Positions 16,455 through 22,878 of a DNA stretch of 27,601 nt are shown one piece after another. Origin of the DNA: JBJEQG01 sp051881635. Lineage in GTDB: Bacteria > Bacillota > Clostridia > Oscillospirales > Acutalibacteraceae. The notes beneath the pieces are model-generated. The model worked only from the letters and a program-made list of their open reading frames with translations. It was not told the DNA's origin and did not search any database. The stretch spans positions 1 through 27,601 of the forward strand of contig JBJEQG010000016.1 in the NCBI GenBank assembly GCA_051881635.1, in the 5' to 3' direction. How positions within the stretch are numbered: position 1 is the first letter of the stretch; each line of letters opens with the position of its first letter. Position numbers and translations under genes: made by a program.

Positions 16455-17738
16455 TTAACTGTTTTCTGCATAGTGACGCATAAGAGCCAATCCTTTGCAA
16501 ACATAGTCTTTCCCAAATTTTTTTCGGATAATCTCCGCATATCTTTGTTCACTGCTATGCAGAATTTTATTTTTCTGTATCTCTATATTTTGGAGAGCGT
16601 ACTCTTGATTATGAGTTTCAAAAAAATCTGCCATACGATCCAAAACAAACATAGCCGCCTGTTTAACAGGGCGAACATCATTCCAACCTAATTCAATTTG
16701 AATATCATCAGCATTAAACTTTGCAGCGTTTTTCATGTTCTTTATGGCGGAAATCTGTTCCGACAGACTGAAATCATCGTCCTCTAATGATAGCAGAAAA
16801 AGAATAAACAAGTGCAGAAATTCCAAATCCGATTTTATCAAGCCGATAGGAGAGAGAGGATTAAGGTCCAACATACGCAGTTCAATATGGTCAACACCAT
16901 AAGTTTCAAGATTTTCTAATGTGTTTTCACCTTTTGGTTTCAGTCGTACAGGATAATATAATTCAGATGCCGATACGATTTGTTCGGATTGAATATAGCT
17001 TTGAATACTTTGAACATAATCTTTCAGTGAATGATACGATAAAATCGGAATAAAGTCATTCCAATAGCCAATTTCGCTGCACCTTGCCGAAGCATAGTTA
17101 TTCGTATAATCTGTTCCAACCGCCTCATCGCTCAAAAAAGAACCGTCCATAACAGGGCTTGCGGCTGTCAGCCACACAATCAACCAACTGTATTGTGTAA
17201 TTCTTTGTGCTAAATTTAAATAAAGTTGATTTGTATAATTCTTGAAATCTGCATAATCGCTTTGCTCAAAGCCTTTTTTCAGTAAATCCTCATTCAGTGA
17301 AAAATTAAAATGAATACCCGAAAAAAGCATTTTTCTCTTGCCATATTTCTTAGCTAAATATTGCCTGTAAAATTCTTTTCCTTTCAAAACTCCATTATAA
17401 TGGGCAATCGGAATATTGGCTTCATTTTTAATAAAGGGCGGATTTGAAAAAGACCAGACATATTCTTTTCCGCTCGACAGTGTATTTAAGGTTTTTACAG
17501 CAACTTTGTGCAAGTCGCCGAGTTGTTTATAAAGGGAATCAATATTATCAAAAACATCTGTGACAATTTCAATTTGACTTTCGCAAAAATCCCTGTCAAT
17601 ATTTGGATTGTCTGAAAAAGGGTGTGGACTGCGGGAAATAAATCCGTTTTCCGTAACCCGCAGACTTTCCTTTTCCAATCCAAAATATCCTTTGTACATT
17701 TGTTGTTGAATATTTTTATCCCCAAAATTCAAATACAT
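16455..17738 (-). CDS. gshA: Glutamate-cysteine ligase
   Basis: Predicted to join glutamate and cysteine with ATP into gamma-glutamylcysteine (EC 6.3.2.2), cytosolic. The start leads into YFGLEKESLRVTENGFIS, the conserved glutamate/ATP-binding segment of the type 1 (GshA/GshAB) family; FCESQIEIVTD, the IHFNFSLNED segment and HIELRMLDLNP are further family signatures. Length 427 aa is shorter than E. coli GshA (about 518) and lacks the glutathione synthetase half of GshAB. No gshB is present in the window, so the product may stop at gamma-glutamylcysteine. AAAGGA precedes the ATG. It follows the TcdA-like gene by 55 bases and is tightly followed by the amidotransferase gene. Confidence 0.88.
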   Translation of the reverse strand: MYLNFGDKNIQQQMYKGYFGLEKESLRVTENGFISRSPHPFSDNPNIDRDFCESQIEIVTDVFDNIDSLYKQLGDLHKVAVKTLNTLSSGKEYVWSFSNPPFIKNEANIPIAHYNGVLKGKEFYRQYLAKKYGKRKMLFSGIHFNFSLNEDLLKKGFEQSDYADFKNYTNQLYLNLAQRITQYSWLIVWLTAASPVMDGSFLSDEAVGTDYTNNYASARCSEIGYWNDFIPILSYHSLKDYVQSIQSYIQSEQIVSASELYYPVRLKPKGENTLENLETYGVDHIELRMLDLNPLSPIGLIKSDLEFLHLFILFLLSLEDDDFSLSEQISAIKNMKNAAKFNADDIQIELGWNDVRPVKQAAMFVLDRMADFFETHNQEYALQNIEIQKNKILHSSEQRYAEIIRKKFGKDYVCKGLALMRHYAENS

Positions 17739-17793
17739 AGTATATCGTCCTTTCTTTGATTTTGTATTTTGGGAAAGGATATTTTATCAATAT

Positions 17794-18537
17794 TTATCTG
17801 TATGCGGCAGTGAGGTCTTTAATGATTTCTCCGGCAATAATCAGCCCGACAACAGAAGGTACAAACGCTGTGCTTCCTGGCGTTTGTCTTTTAGGTTTAT
17901 TCAAACTTGGTTCAGTATTTTTTTCATTTGTCTGTTCAACCGATTTAGGTGTGAGGGGTGGCTCTTTGGAGTAAACCACTTTGAGTTTTTTAATACCTCT
18001 TTTTTTCAGTTCCTGCCGCATAACACGAGCTAAGGGACAGACAGAAGTCTTATAAATGTCCGTAACTTCAAAGCCTGTGGGATTCAGCTTGTTTCCAGCC
18101 CCCATAGAGCTGATAATCGGCACATGAGCGGCATCGGACTGTATAACCAATTCAATTTTTCCGGCAACGGTATCAATGGCATCAACAATATAATCGTAAA
18201 CGCTGAAATCAAAATCCTTTGCAGTTTCGGGCGTATAAAAAGTTTTGTATGTATGAACAATCGCTTGCGGGTTAATATCTCTAATGCGTTCAGCGGCAGC
18301 ATCGACTTTATATTGTCCGATTGTCTTATGTGTTGCGATAATTTGGCGGTTGATGTTAGATAAGCAAACCAAATCGTTATCTATAAGGTCAAGCGTACCG
18401 ACACCGCTTCTTGCCAATGCTTCAACAACATAACCGCCGACACCGCCAACACCGAAAACAGCAATACGGGATTTTGAAAGTTTTTCCATAGCTGCTTGTC
18501 CCAAAAGTAATTCCGTTCTTGAAAACTGATTTAACAT
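17794..18537 (-). CDS. tcdA: TcdA-like E1 enzyme (tRNA threonylcarbamoyladenosine dehydratase)
   Basis: A 247-residue ThiF/UBA-fold enzyme. TcdA (CsdL) uses ATP to cyclise tRNA t6A37 to ct6A. The nucleotide loop FGVGGVGGYVVEALARSG (about 28-45) is followed by LIDNDLVCLSNINRQI and VDAIDTVAGK, all typical. The late VCPLARVMRQELKKRGI matches TcdA more than ThiF/MoeB, and there is no CxxC zinc pair. It overlaps the 76-aa gene upstream by 7 bases, so it is translationally coupled within the ThiF-rhodanese cluster. E. coli TcdA works with a Cys desulfurase/CsdE system; here a rhodanese takes that neighbourhood. It could also be a dedicated partner of the cluster rather than a tRNA enzyme. Confidence 0.82.
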   Translation of the reverse strand: MLNQFSRTELLLGQAAMEKLSKSRIAVFGVGGVGGYVVEALARSGVGTLDLIDNDLVCLSNINRQIIATHKTIGQYKVDAAAERIRDINPQAIVHTYKTFYTPETAKDFDFSVYDYIVDAIDTVAGKIELVIQSDAAHVPIISSMGAGNKLNPTGFEVTDIYKTSVCPLARVMRQELKKRGIKKLKVVYSKEPPLTPKSVEQTNEKNTEPSLNKPKRQTPGSTAFVPSVVGLIIAGEIIKDLTAAYR

Positions 18538-18761
18538 TTCTGATTTTCCTCCAAAGTAAAGGTTAATCCGTTTGTCGAAAAAATAACACTGATATTATGA
18601 TTTTTAAAGTATGCAATAATAAAGTTTTCCAAGTCCTTATTATTTTGGTCAAGAGAAAAATATTGTCCACCACAAGCGTCATGAAAATGGACTTTATCCT
18701 TAAAATGTTCTGCAACAGCTTTTTTTAATTCAAGAACCTGTGCAAATTCAAGTGTTATCAT
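18531..18761 (-). CDS. Small 76-aa protein of the ThiF cluster
   Basis: Unrecognised small acidic/hydrophobic protein with an excellent AAAGGAGG site before the ATG. It has a predicted N-terminal helix (LEFAQVLELKKAVAEHF), then a striking HDACGGQYFSLD segment (about 27-38), an alpha/beta remainder, and a C-terminal Cys. It overlaps the rhodanese gene upstream by 14 bases and the TcdA-like gene by 7, so it is surely part of the same functional unit. The DACGG segment could be a reactive or metal-binding Cys site. The fold does not end in Gly-Gly, so it is not an obvious ubiquitin-like sulfur carrier. Small proteins of this kind may be a recognised family next to tcdA in Clostridia, but I cannot name it with confidence. 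Confidence 0.75.
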   Translation of the reverse strand: MITLEFAQVLELKKAVAEHFKDKVHFHDACGGQYFSLDQNNKDLENFIIAYFKNHNISVIFSTNGLTFTLEENQKC

Positions 18762-19077
18762 TATGTTCCTCCTTTAATTTCAGGTTTTGCCTTATATAGG
18801 CACGATAACCTCCAACCAAATGGTAAGCATCATATTCAGCGTCTAACAATAACTCTGCAATTTCTTGACTGATTTCACCGCTTTGACAGAAAACACAGAT
18901 TTTTTGATTTTTCGGTAAATCATATAATTTTTTGATGTCATTAAGCGGAATAGAAACAGCATTACCGATTGTCCCAAATGCAAAAGCCGTTTTCTCACGC
19001 AAATCAACCATAATGCCGTCAAAGCCTTCCCGAAGATAATTTTCTGCTGTAATGTTTCTTTTGTTGTCCCATGCCAT
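18748..19077 (-). CDS. Single-domain rhodanese-like sulfurtransferase
   Basis: A 109-residue single rhodanese domain. The CDC25-like fold is shown by VDLREKTAFAFGTIGNAVSIPL (DxR and HIxGAxxIP-type region) and the active-site loop with Cys64 in VFCQSGEIS (CxxGxxS), then HLVGGYRAY near the end. It would carry persulfide sulfur on Cys64. It lies 12 bases after the ThiF/MoeB-like gene, whose stop codon is part of the TAGGAG ribosome binding site, and overlaps the 76-aa gene. The neighbourhood suggests it donates sulfur to a carrier adenylated by the E1 enzyme, as rhodanese domains do in MOCS3/MoeBR-type systems; that is inference. Confidence 0.88.
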   Translation of the reverse strand: MAWDNKRNITAENYLREGFDGIMVDLREKTAFAFGTIGNAVSIPLNDIKKLYDLPKNQKICVFCQSGEISQEIAELLLDAEYDAYHLVGGYRAYIRQNLKLKEEHNDNT

Positions 19078-19089
19078 AATATAACGCTC

Positions 19090-19896
19090 CTATAATGTAC
19101 ACTTTTCGGTATATTCGTTCTGATTGTCTTTCAGACTGAGAATATCCGCTTTTTTGCTGCAAACACGGCAATAGGGAACAGGCTTCGGAAAAGGGACTGT
19201 ACGAAATTTCATTTCTAAACCGTCAAAGTTCAAAAGCCGTCCGACCAAAAGTTCCCCCATACCGACAATATATTTAATGGCTTCCAAAGCTTCAATACTT
19301 CCCAAAACGCCCACAGCCGCACCCAAAACGCCCGCTTCGGCACAAGTTACGGTGTTGGGCGGCACATTTTCCAAAAGACATCTTAAACATGGTCCTTTAT
19401 GTGGAACATAAGTTAAGACCTGACCGCCAAATCGTACAATACCTGCATGAACATAAGGTTTTTCTGCCAAAACGCAGGCATCGTTAATCAAAAATTTACT
19501 CTCAAAACGGTCTGTTGCATCAATAATAAAATCATATTTCCGAATGGTATCTATAATGTTGTCCGTTGTCATCTTTTCTTCATGCAGAACAACATGAACA
19601 TCGGGGTTGAGGCGTTCTATGGCTTGCTTTGCGGATTGTGTTTTACTCATGCCAATTGTTTCCGTGCCGTGTAAAATTTGCCGTTGAAGATTTGATAGGT
19701 TTACATTGTCATAGTCGGAAATGCCTAATGTACCGACACCCGCCGCCGCAAGATAAATCAGAGCCGCAGAGCCCAAAGCTCCCGCACCGATAACAAGCAC
19801 ACTCGAATTTAACAGCTTTTTCTGACCCGCAACGCCGATTTCTTTCAGAACAAAATGCCTTGAATAGCGTTCAAGTTGTTCTTCCGAAAATGCCAT
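19090..19896 (-). CDS. HesA/MoeB/ThiF-family E1-like adenylyltransferase
   Basis: A 268-residue E1-like enzyme that adenylates the C-terminal Gly of a ThiS/MoaD-type carrier. The start RYSRHFVLKEIG is the classic MoeB/ThiF N-terminus. The ATP loop is GAGALGS (37-43), followed by DYDNVNLSNLQRQ and DATDRF. Zinc pairs CLRC (170-173) and CRVC (243-246) are intact, and TCAEAGVLG near 184-192 carries the candidate catalytic Cys185. The ATG at 19896 is chosen because GGAGG lies just upstream; an in-frame start nine codons earlier precedes this site. It heads the cluster of E1, rhodanese, 76-aa protein and TcdA-like genes from the promoter at 19933-19961. The closest carrier in the window is ThiS (11861-12055). 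Confidence 0.88.
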   Translation of the reverse strand: MAFSEEQLERYSRHFVLKEIGVAGQKKLLNSSVLVIGAGALGSAALIYLAAAGVGTLGISDYDNVNLSNLQRQILHGTETIGMSKTQSAKQAIERLNPDVHVVLHEEKMTTDNIIDTIRKYDFIIDATDRFESKFLINDACVLAEKPYVHAGIVRFGGQVLTYVPHKGPCLRCLLENVPPNTVTCAEAGVLGAAVGVLGSIEALEAIKYIVGMGELLVGRLLNFDGLEMKFRTVPFPKPVPYCRVCSKKADILSLKDNQNEYTEKCTL

Positions 19897-19932
19897 AATA
19901 TCATTCCTCCAAACGATATGCAATAATTTTGT

Positions 19933-19961
19933 ATTATAGCATAATCTAAAATCAAATCCAA
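19933..19961 (-). promoter_or_regulatory. Promoter of the ThiF-rhodanese cluster
   Basis: On the minus strand TTGGAT (19956-19961), exact 17-bp spacer, TATAAT (19933-19938). Confidence 0.65.
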
Positions 19962-19976
19962 TGCTTTATTGAGATT

Positions 19977-20549
19977 TCATATACTTTCATAATCTTTTTC
20001 ACAGCTTCTCATAGCAAGAATTGTTTGTTCAATCAAATCGTTCAGTTCCCAACCTAACATATCAGCACCCCGTTCAATAACTTCACGGGAACAACCGGCA
20101 GCAAAATTCAAATTCTTATATTTCTTTTTAACGGATTTAACTTCCAAATCCGAAACACTTTTTGACGGACGCAAAATAGCAACCGCCCCAATTAAACCTG
20201 TCAATTCGTCCACCGCATATAAAACCTTTTCCATAGTGTGTTCGGGCTGAATATCAACTGTTAATGCATAACCATGACTTGCCGTTGCATGAATAATTCG
20301 TTCATCAATATGCCGTTCTCTCATAATTTCCTGTTCTTTAATGCAGTGTTGTTCTGGAAACTGCTCAAAGTCAAGGTCATGTAAAAGTCCGACAATTCCC
20401 CAAAATTCTTTCTCATCTCCATATCCCAGCTTTTCAGCAAAGTATTTTATAACGCCTTCAACCGTAACAGCGTGTTTTAAATGAAAGTGGTCTTTATTAT
20501 ATTCGTTCAGTAAATTCCAAGCATCTTCTCTTGATAAAGTTTTTTCCAT
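19977..20549 (-). CDS. HD-domain hydrolase
   Basis: A 190-residue predicted metal-dependent phosphohydrolase. HD residues are visible in order: His26 (LKHAVTVEG), His57-Asp58 (GLLHDLDFEQFP), His92 (ASHGYA) and Asp114 (AVDELTG). The substrate is unknown; HD proteins hydrolyse nucleotides and other phosphoesters. No signal peptide. The ATG is preceded by GAGGT. It has its own promoter with a palindrome at the start site and lies between the Rrf2 regulator and the ThiF cluster, which has a separate promoter. Control by the adjacent Rrf2 protein is possible but unproven. Confidence 0.82.
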   Translation of the reverse strand: MEKTLSREDAWNLLNEYNKDHFHLKHAVTVEGVIKYFAEKLGYGDEKEFWGIVGLLHDLDFEQFPEQHCIKEQEIMRERHIDERIIHATASHGYALTVDIQPEHTMEKVLYAVDELTGLIGAVAILRPSKSVSDLEVKSVKKKYKNLNFAAGCSREVIERGADMLGWELNDLIEQTILAMRSCEKDYESI

Positions 20550-20591
20550 AACAATACCTCATATTTTCGTTTTCGTAGATATTATATAACG

Positions 20592-20608
20592 CCTATATGT
20601 TTTATAGG
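20592..20608. promoter_or_regulatory. Palindromic operator candidate before the HD gene
   Basis: Perfect inverted repeat CCTATA-N5-TATAGG just downstream of the -10 box. A related CC-TA...TA-GG arrangement lies in the promoter spacer of the neighbouring Rrf2 gene (21199-21216). Confidence 0.5.
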
Positions 20609-20613
20609 TATAT

Positions 20614-20642
20614 ATTTTACATGATTAGAAAAATATTGTCAA
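20614..20642 (-). promoter_or_regulatory. Promoter of the HD-domain gene
   Basis: On the minus strand TTGACA (20637-20642), exact 17-bp spacer, TAAAAT (20614-20619). Confidence 0.75.
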
Positions 20643-20668
20643 TACCTTCCCAAAATCTTTATATAAAC

Positions 20669-20712
20669 AAAAGAGGCTTGATTTTCTATCGGATAAATCA
20701 AAGCCTCTTTTT
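20669..20712 (-). terminator. Terminator after the Rrf2 gene
   Basis: AAAAGAGGCTTGATTT (20669-20684) pairs with AAATCAAAGCCTCTTTT (20695-20711) with one bulged base. Read on the minus strand the stem is followed by T-rich sequence. Confidence 0.8.
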
Positions 20713-20725
20713 GATGTTCAGCAAT

Positions 20726-21163
20726 TTAAATGATATAGTCGTTAGAATAGCGTTCCTTTTGGGTATCCAAAATATCTTGTAAAGTAATGCCGTCTATATA
20801 TTCATTGATTACTTTATATAATCCCTCCCAAATCGGCAGTGTAACACATTCAGAACAGCGTATGCATTGATTGGGATTTTGTTCCAAACAAGCGACAGGA
20901 GCTAAATGTCCTTCTGTTAAACGCAGAATTTCCCCGACTGTATATTTTTCGGGTTCTTTTGCCAATTTGTAACCGCCTTGAAAACCACGGTTTGTAATAA
21001 GAAAATCCGAGCGGTTCAGTACAGGTACAATTTGTTCCAAATATTTTTTGGAAATACCTTGTCTGGCGGCAATATCTTTCAGTGTAATGAATCCCTCATT
21101 TTTATGTTCTGCCAGATCAATCATCATACGCAGAGCATAACGCCCTTTTGTGGAAATCTTCAT
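20726..21163 (-). CDS. Rrf2-family regulator, IscR-like
   Basis: A 145-residue winged-helix regulator. The N-terminus MKISTKGRYALRMMIDLA and the recognition region IAARQGISKKYLEQI are typical of Rrf2/IscR/CymR. Cys92, Cys100, Cys103 and Cys106 (in ACLEQNPNQC and IRCSEC) can hold an Fe-S cluster as in IscR, which argues for an iron-sulfur or redox sensor rather than the cluster-free CymR. AGGAGAG precedes the ATG. Its promoter (21194-21222) has a CC...GG palindrome in the spacer consistent with autoregulation. The genes that follow on the same strand concern sulfur transfer and thiols, which fits an Fe-S/sulfur regulator. Confidence 0.88.
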   Translation of the reverse strand: MKISTKGRYALRMMIDLAEHKNEGFITLKDIAARQGISKKYLEQIVPVLNRSDFLITNRGFQGGYKLAKEPEKYTVGEILRLTEGHLAPVACLEQNPNQCIRCSECVTLPIWEGLYKVINEYIDGITLQDILDTQKERYSNDYII

Positions 21164-21193
21164 TTTAATATCACTCTCCTTTATAATAACTCC

Positions 21194-21222
21194 ATAATAC
21201 CATATATTTAGTAGGTTTTCAA
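21194..21222 (-). promoter_or_regulatory. Promoter and operator candidate of the Rrf2 gene
   Basis: On the minus strand TTGAAA (21217-21222), exact 17-bp spacer, TATTAT (21194-21199). The spacer (21199-21216) begins ACCTA and ends ATGGT, a partly symmetric site similar to the one before the HD gene. Confidence 0.6.
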
Positions 21223-21270
21223 GCGGAGAATTGTATTTATTTCATATTGGATTTTTGTTTATATTGCTAT

Positions 21271-21297
21271 AATTTAACATAAGTTCGACAACAAATT
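21271..21297 (-). repeat. 27-nt dispersed motif, copy 2 (LexA-like)
   Basis: Matches 14565-14591 in 24 of 27 bases. The core reads GTCGAACTTATGTTAAA on the minus strand. A perfect inverted repeat AAAGTTT-N5-AAACTTT (21298-21316) abuts it, with TTGAAA at 21316-21321, so this may be a second, distal promoter pointing at the Rrf2 gene. The rest of 21223-21406 shows no gene. Confidence 0.55.
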
Positions 21298-21406
21298 AAA
21301 GTTTAGGTAAAACTTTTTCAAAGGCATTTGAGAGCAGCTCACCTCCCTAAACAGTCAAATTTATTAAAAAAGCGAATTATATTTGCTTTTACAAATTCTA
21401 ATGAAA

Positions 21407-21445
21407 AACCGAATTGTACACATAAGGACAGCGTACAATTCGGTT
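21407..21445 (-). terminator. Terminator after the Asn-rich lipoprotein gene
   Basis: A perfect 13-bp stem, AACCGAATTGTAC (21407-21419) with GTACAATTCGGTT (21433-21445), directly after the stop codon. Confidence 0.85.
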
Positions 21446-21453
21446 TATTTGTT

Positions 21454-21960
21454 TTATCTTCGTCCGTCTGTAACGAAACTTTCTACATCATCGCCAATAT
21501 CCGTAATAAAATCTTCCGTATCACCGATAATGCCGTTACCGTCACGAACACGCCCGTTATCTACGGTGTTGTTATCATTGGTATTTCTGTTATTATTATC
21601 ATTTCCCGAAACATTTGTGTTATTGTTCTCATTCAGATTGTTTGAAGTATTTGGGTTGTTGCTTTCATTTCCATTGTTGTTTGTTCCGTTGCTGGTTGTG
21701 CCGTTGTTTGTCCCGTTTGAGTTATTGTTTGTGCCGTTGGTATTGCCGGAATTGTCGGTATGGCCCGAAGATGTACCATTATTCAAGGTACCGTTTGAAT
21801 TGTTATTTGTGCCATTGTTGTTGTTTTGGTTTCCCGAAGTAGTAGACGATGTGCCGTTATTCGGAGGATTTGTATTGTTTCCGTTATCATTTGCGTTGCA
21901 GGCTGCCAAAGCGAAACACATCATAGATACGGACAAAGCAATCACTAAAAATCTTTTCAT
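21454..21960 (-). CDS. Asn-rich low-complexity lipoprotein
   Basis: A 168-residue lipoprotein: signal peptide MKRFLVIALSVSMMCFALAA, then lipidated Cys21 (lipobox LAAC). Residues about 22-135 are almost only Asn, Gly, Thr and Ser in irregular NNG/NGT units. The C-terminus is ordered and acidic (IIGDTEDFITDIGDDVESFV, about 140-162). Similar Asn-rich lipoproteins with a conserved D-rich tail occur in spore-forming Clostridia; function unknown. The gene is divergent from sigK and has a possible mother-cell promoter (22007-22036), which would make it a sporulation gene, but that is inference. The plus-strand open frames over this low-complexity stretch are not genes. Confidence 0.82.
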   Translation of the reverse strand: MKRFLVIALSVSMMCFALAACNANDNGNNTNPPNNGTSSTTSGNQNNNNGTNNNSNGTLNNGTSSGHTDNSGNTNGTNNNSNGTNNGTTSNGTNNNGNESNNPNTSNNLNENNNTNVSGNDNNNRNTNDNNTVDNGRVRDGNGIIGDTEDFITDIGDDVESFVTDGRR

Positions 21961-22006
21961 GAAATTAACTTCACTCCTGTTTTATAAAATTGGGTCATGT
22001 GCATTG

Positions 22007-22036
22007 TTATTATGCGGAAAAGCTGTAAAAATATTT
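22007..22036 (-). promoter_or_regulatory. Possible mother-cell promoter of the Asn-rich lipoprotein gene
   Basis: On the minus strand AAATATT (22030-22036), 15-bp spacer, CATAATAA (22007-22014). It resembles the sigma-E type (KMATATT...CATACAHT) and gives a leader of about 40 nt. Confidence 0.35.
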
Positions 22037-22080
22037 ATGATTTAAAAATGAAAATTAACGGCAATAATTGGAAAAATCGG

Positions 22081-22088
22081 CATAATAA
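22081..22088 (+). promoter_or_regulatory. Possible -10 element of sigK
   Basis: CATAATAA, identical to the -10 candidate of the divergent gene, 40 bases upstream of the sigK start. No clear -35 was found at the right distance. Confidence 0.3.
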
Positions 22089-22127
22089 TTATTAAAATCC
22101 TGTCGAATATTTTTAGGAGGTTTTCTT

Positions 22128-22775
22128 ATGTTTAATTTGCTCAATGAACTGCTCAACAGTATTTCCATGCTTTTTATTCTTCATGTTACAGGTTCAGGTT
22201 CATTTCCCAAGCCGCTTTCAGAGGAGGAAGAAAGTGAATTGATAGAAAAAAGCATAAACGGAGATATAGAGGCTCGCAATAAGCTTGTAGAGCATAATTT
22301 GCGTTTAGTTGCCCATATTGTACGGAAGTATTATGCTGTTTCAGCGGATACGGACGATTTGGTTTCAATCGGTACGATTGGCTTAATTAAGGCAGTTAAT
22401 ACCTTTCAGCCAAATAAAAATATTCGTTTATCAAGCTATGCCTCTCGTTGTATCGAGAATGAAATCCTGATGTATTTTCGTTCAACAAAGAAAAACAGTC
22501 GTGATATTTCTCTCAATGAAGCGATTGATTCTGATTCAGACGGAAATAATTTGACTTTTATGGACATTATGTGCGTTGAAGACCATATTGCGGACGATTT
22601 GGATACAAAGTTGAAGACAGAAAAATTGGGTGAATATCTTTATTCCGTTTTAACACCAAGAGAACGGTTGGTTATTAAGCTCCGTTACGGTTTAGACGGT
22701 AAAACGCCTTTAACACAGCGTGAAACCGCAAAGATATTAGGTATCTCACGCTCCTATGTTGTGCATCGTACTTAA
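22128..22775 (+). CDS. sigK: Sporulation sigma factor sigma-K, 5' part, interrupted in region 4.2
   Basis: Late mother-cell sigma factor of sporulation. Residues 1-25 form the hydrophobic pro-sequence (LLNELLNSISMLFILHV) that SpoIVFB removes in Bacillus subtilis. From FPKPLSEEEE onward the protein follows sigma-K: EHNLRLVAHIVRKY and DLVSIGTIGLIKAV (region 2), YASRCIENEILM, then region 4 LTPRERLVIKLRYGLD and LTQRETAKILGISRSYV up to Val211. Sigma-K then continues with an SRIEKRAL-type helix plus about 20 residues; here the frame reads V-H-R-T and stops. The break falls within the promoter -35 recognition helix region, so the 215-residue product should not be functional. AGGAGG precedes the ATG. 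The most likely reason is a skin-type insertion starting near 22761; 3'-end decay is the alternative. Confidence 0.88.
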   Translation: MFNLLNELLNSISMLFILHVTGSGSFPKPLSEEEESELIEKSINGDIEARNKLVEHNLRLVAHIVRKYYAVSADTDDLVSIGTIGLIKAVNTFQPNKNIRLSSYASRCIENEILMYFRSTKKNSRDISLNEAIDSDSDGNNLTFMDIMCVEDHIADDLDTKLKTEKLGEYLYSVLTPRERLVIKLRYGLDGKTPLTQRETAKILGISRSYVVHRT

Positions 22776-22785
22776 AGTAAAGAAA

Positions 22786-22810
22786 AAATTTGAAAGTCAT
22801 TTTCAAATTT
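22786..22810. repeat. Perfect inverted repeat near the proposed element end
   Basis: AAATTTGAAA (22786-22795) and TTTCAAATTT (22801-22810) flank a 5-nt spacer, 25 bases inside the sigK junction and just before the zur -35 box. It may be a terminator for the sigK 5' part, a recombinase site or an operator; there is no U tract. Confidence 0.55.
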
Positions 22811-22811
22811 C

Positions 22812-22840
22812 TTGACATAAACCATGAACTATGCTAATAT
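22812..22840 (+). promoter_or_regulatory. Consensus promoter of zur-znuACB
   Basis: TTGACA (22812-22817), exact 17-bp spacer, TAATAT (22835-22840). Confidence 0.85.
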
Positions 22841-22854
22841 GATAACTGTTATCA
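22840..22854. promoter_or_regulatory. Fur/Zur-type operator
   Basis: Perfect 7-1-7 palindrome TGATAAC-T-GTTATCA overlapping the last base of the -10 and the likely start site. This is the inverted-repeat format of Fur-family boxes, directly before a Fur-family gene and a metal-uptake operon. Confidence 0.75.
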
Positions 22855-22878
22855 AATTGAAAGGGAGATGTCAAAATT

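Noticed and set aside
21274..21327. Minus-strand 17-codon frame starting MPLKKFYLNF with GGGAGGTG upstream
   Set aside because: The spacing to the ATG is about 14 bases, the peptide is tiny and unrecognised, and the bases are better explained by the repeated motif and promoter elements.
21383..22045. Plus-strand 220-codon hydrophobic frame
   Set aside because: It is the complement of the Asn-rich low-complexity lipoprotein (AAC/AAT codons read as GTT/ATT). It has no start signal.
22755..22830. sigK 3' end merely frameshifted
   Set aside because: Reading the other two frames after 22760 gives no convincing SRIEKRAL-type helix. A weak resemblance (CATCGTACTTAAAG to a Ser-Arg-Ile-Glu-Lys coding stretch) was noted but contains a stop and one extra codon. 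Decay is kept only as an alternative.
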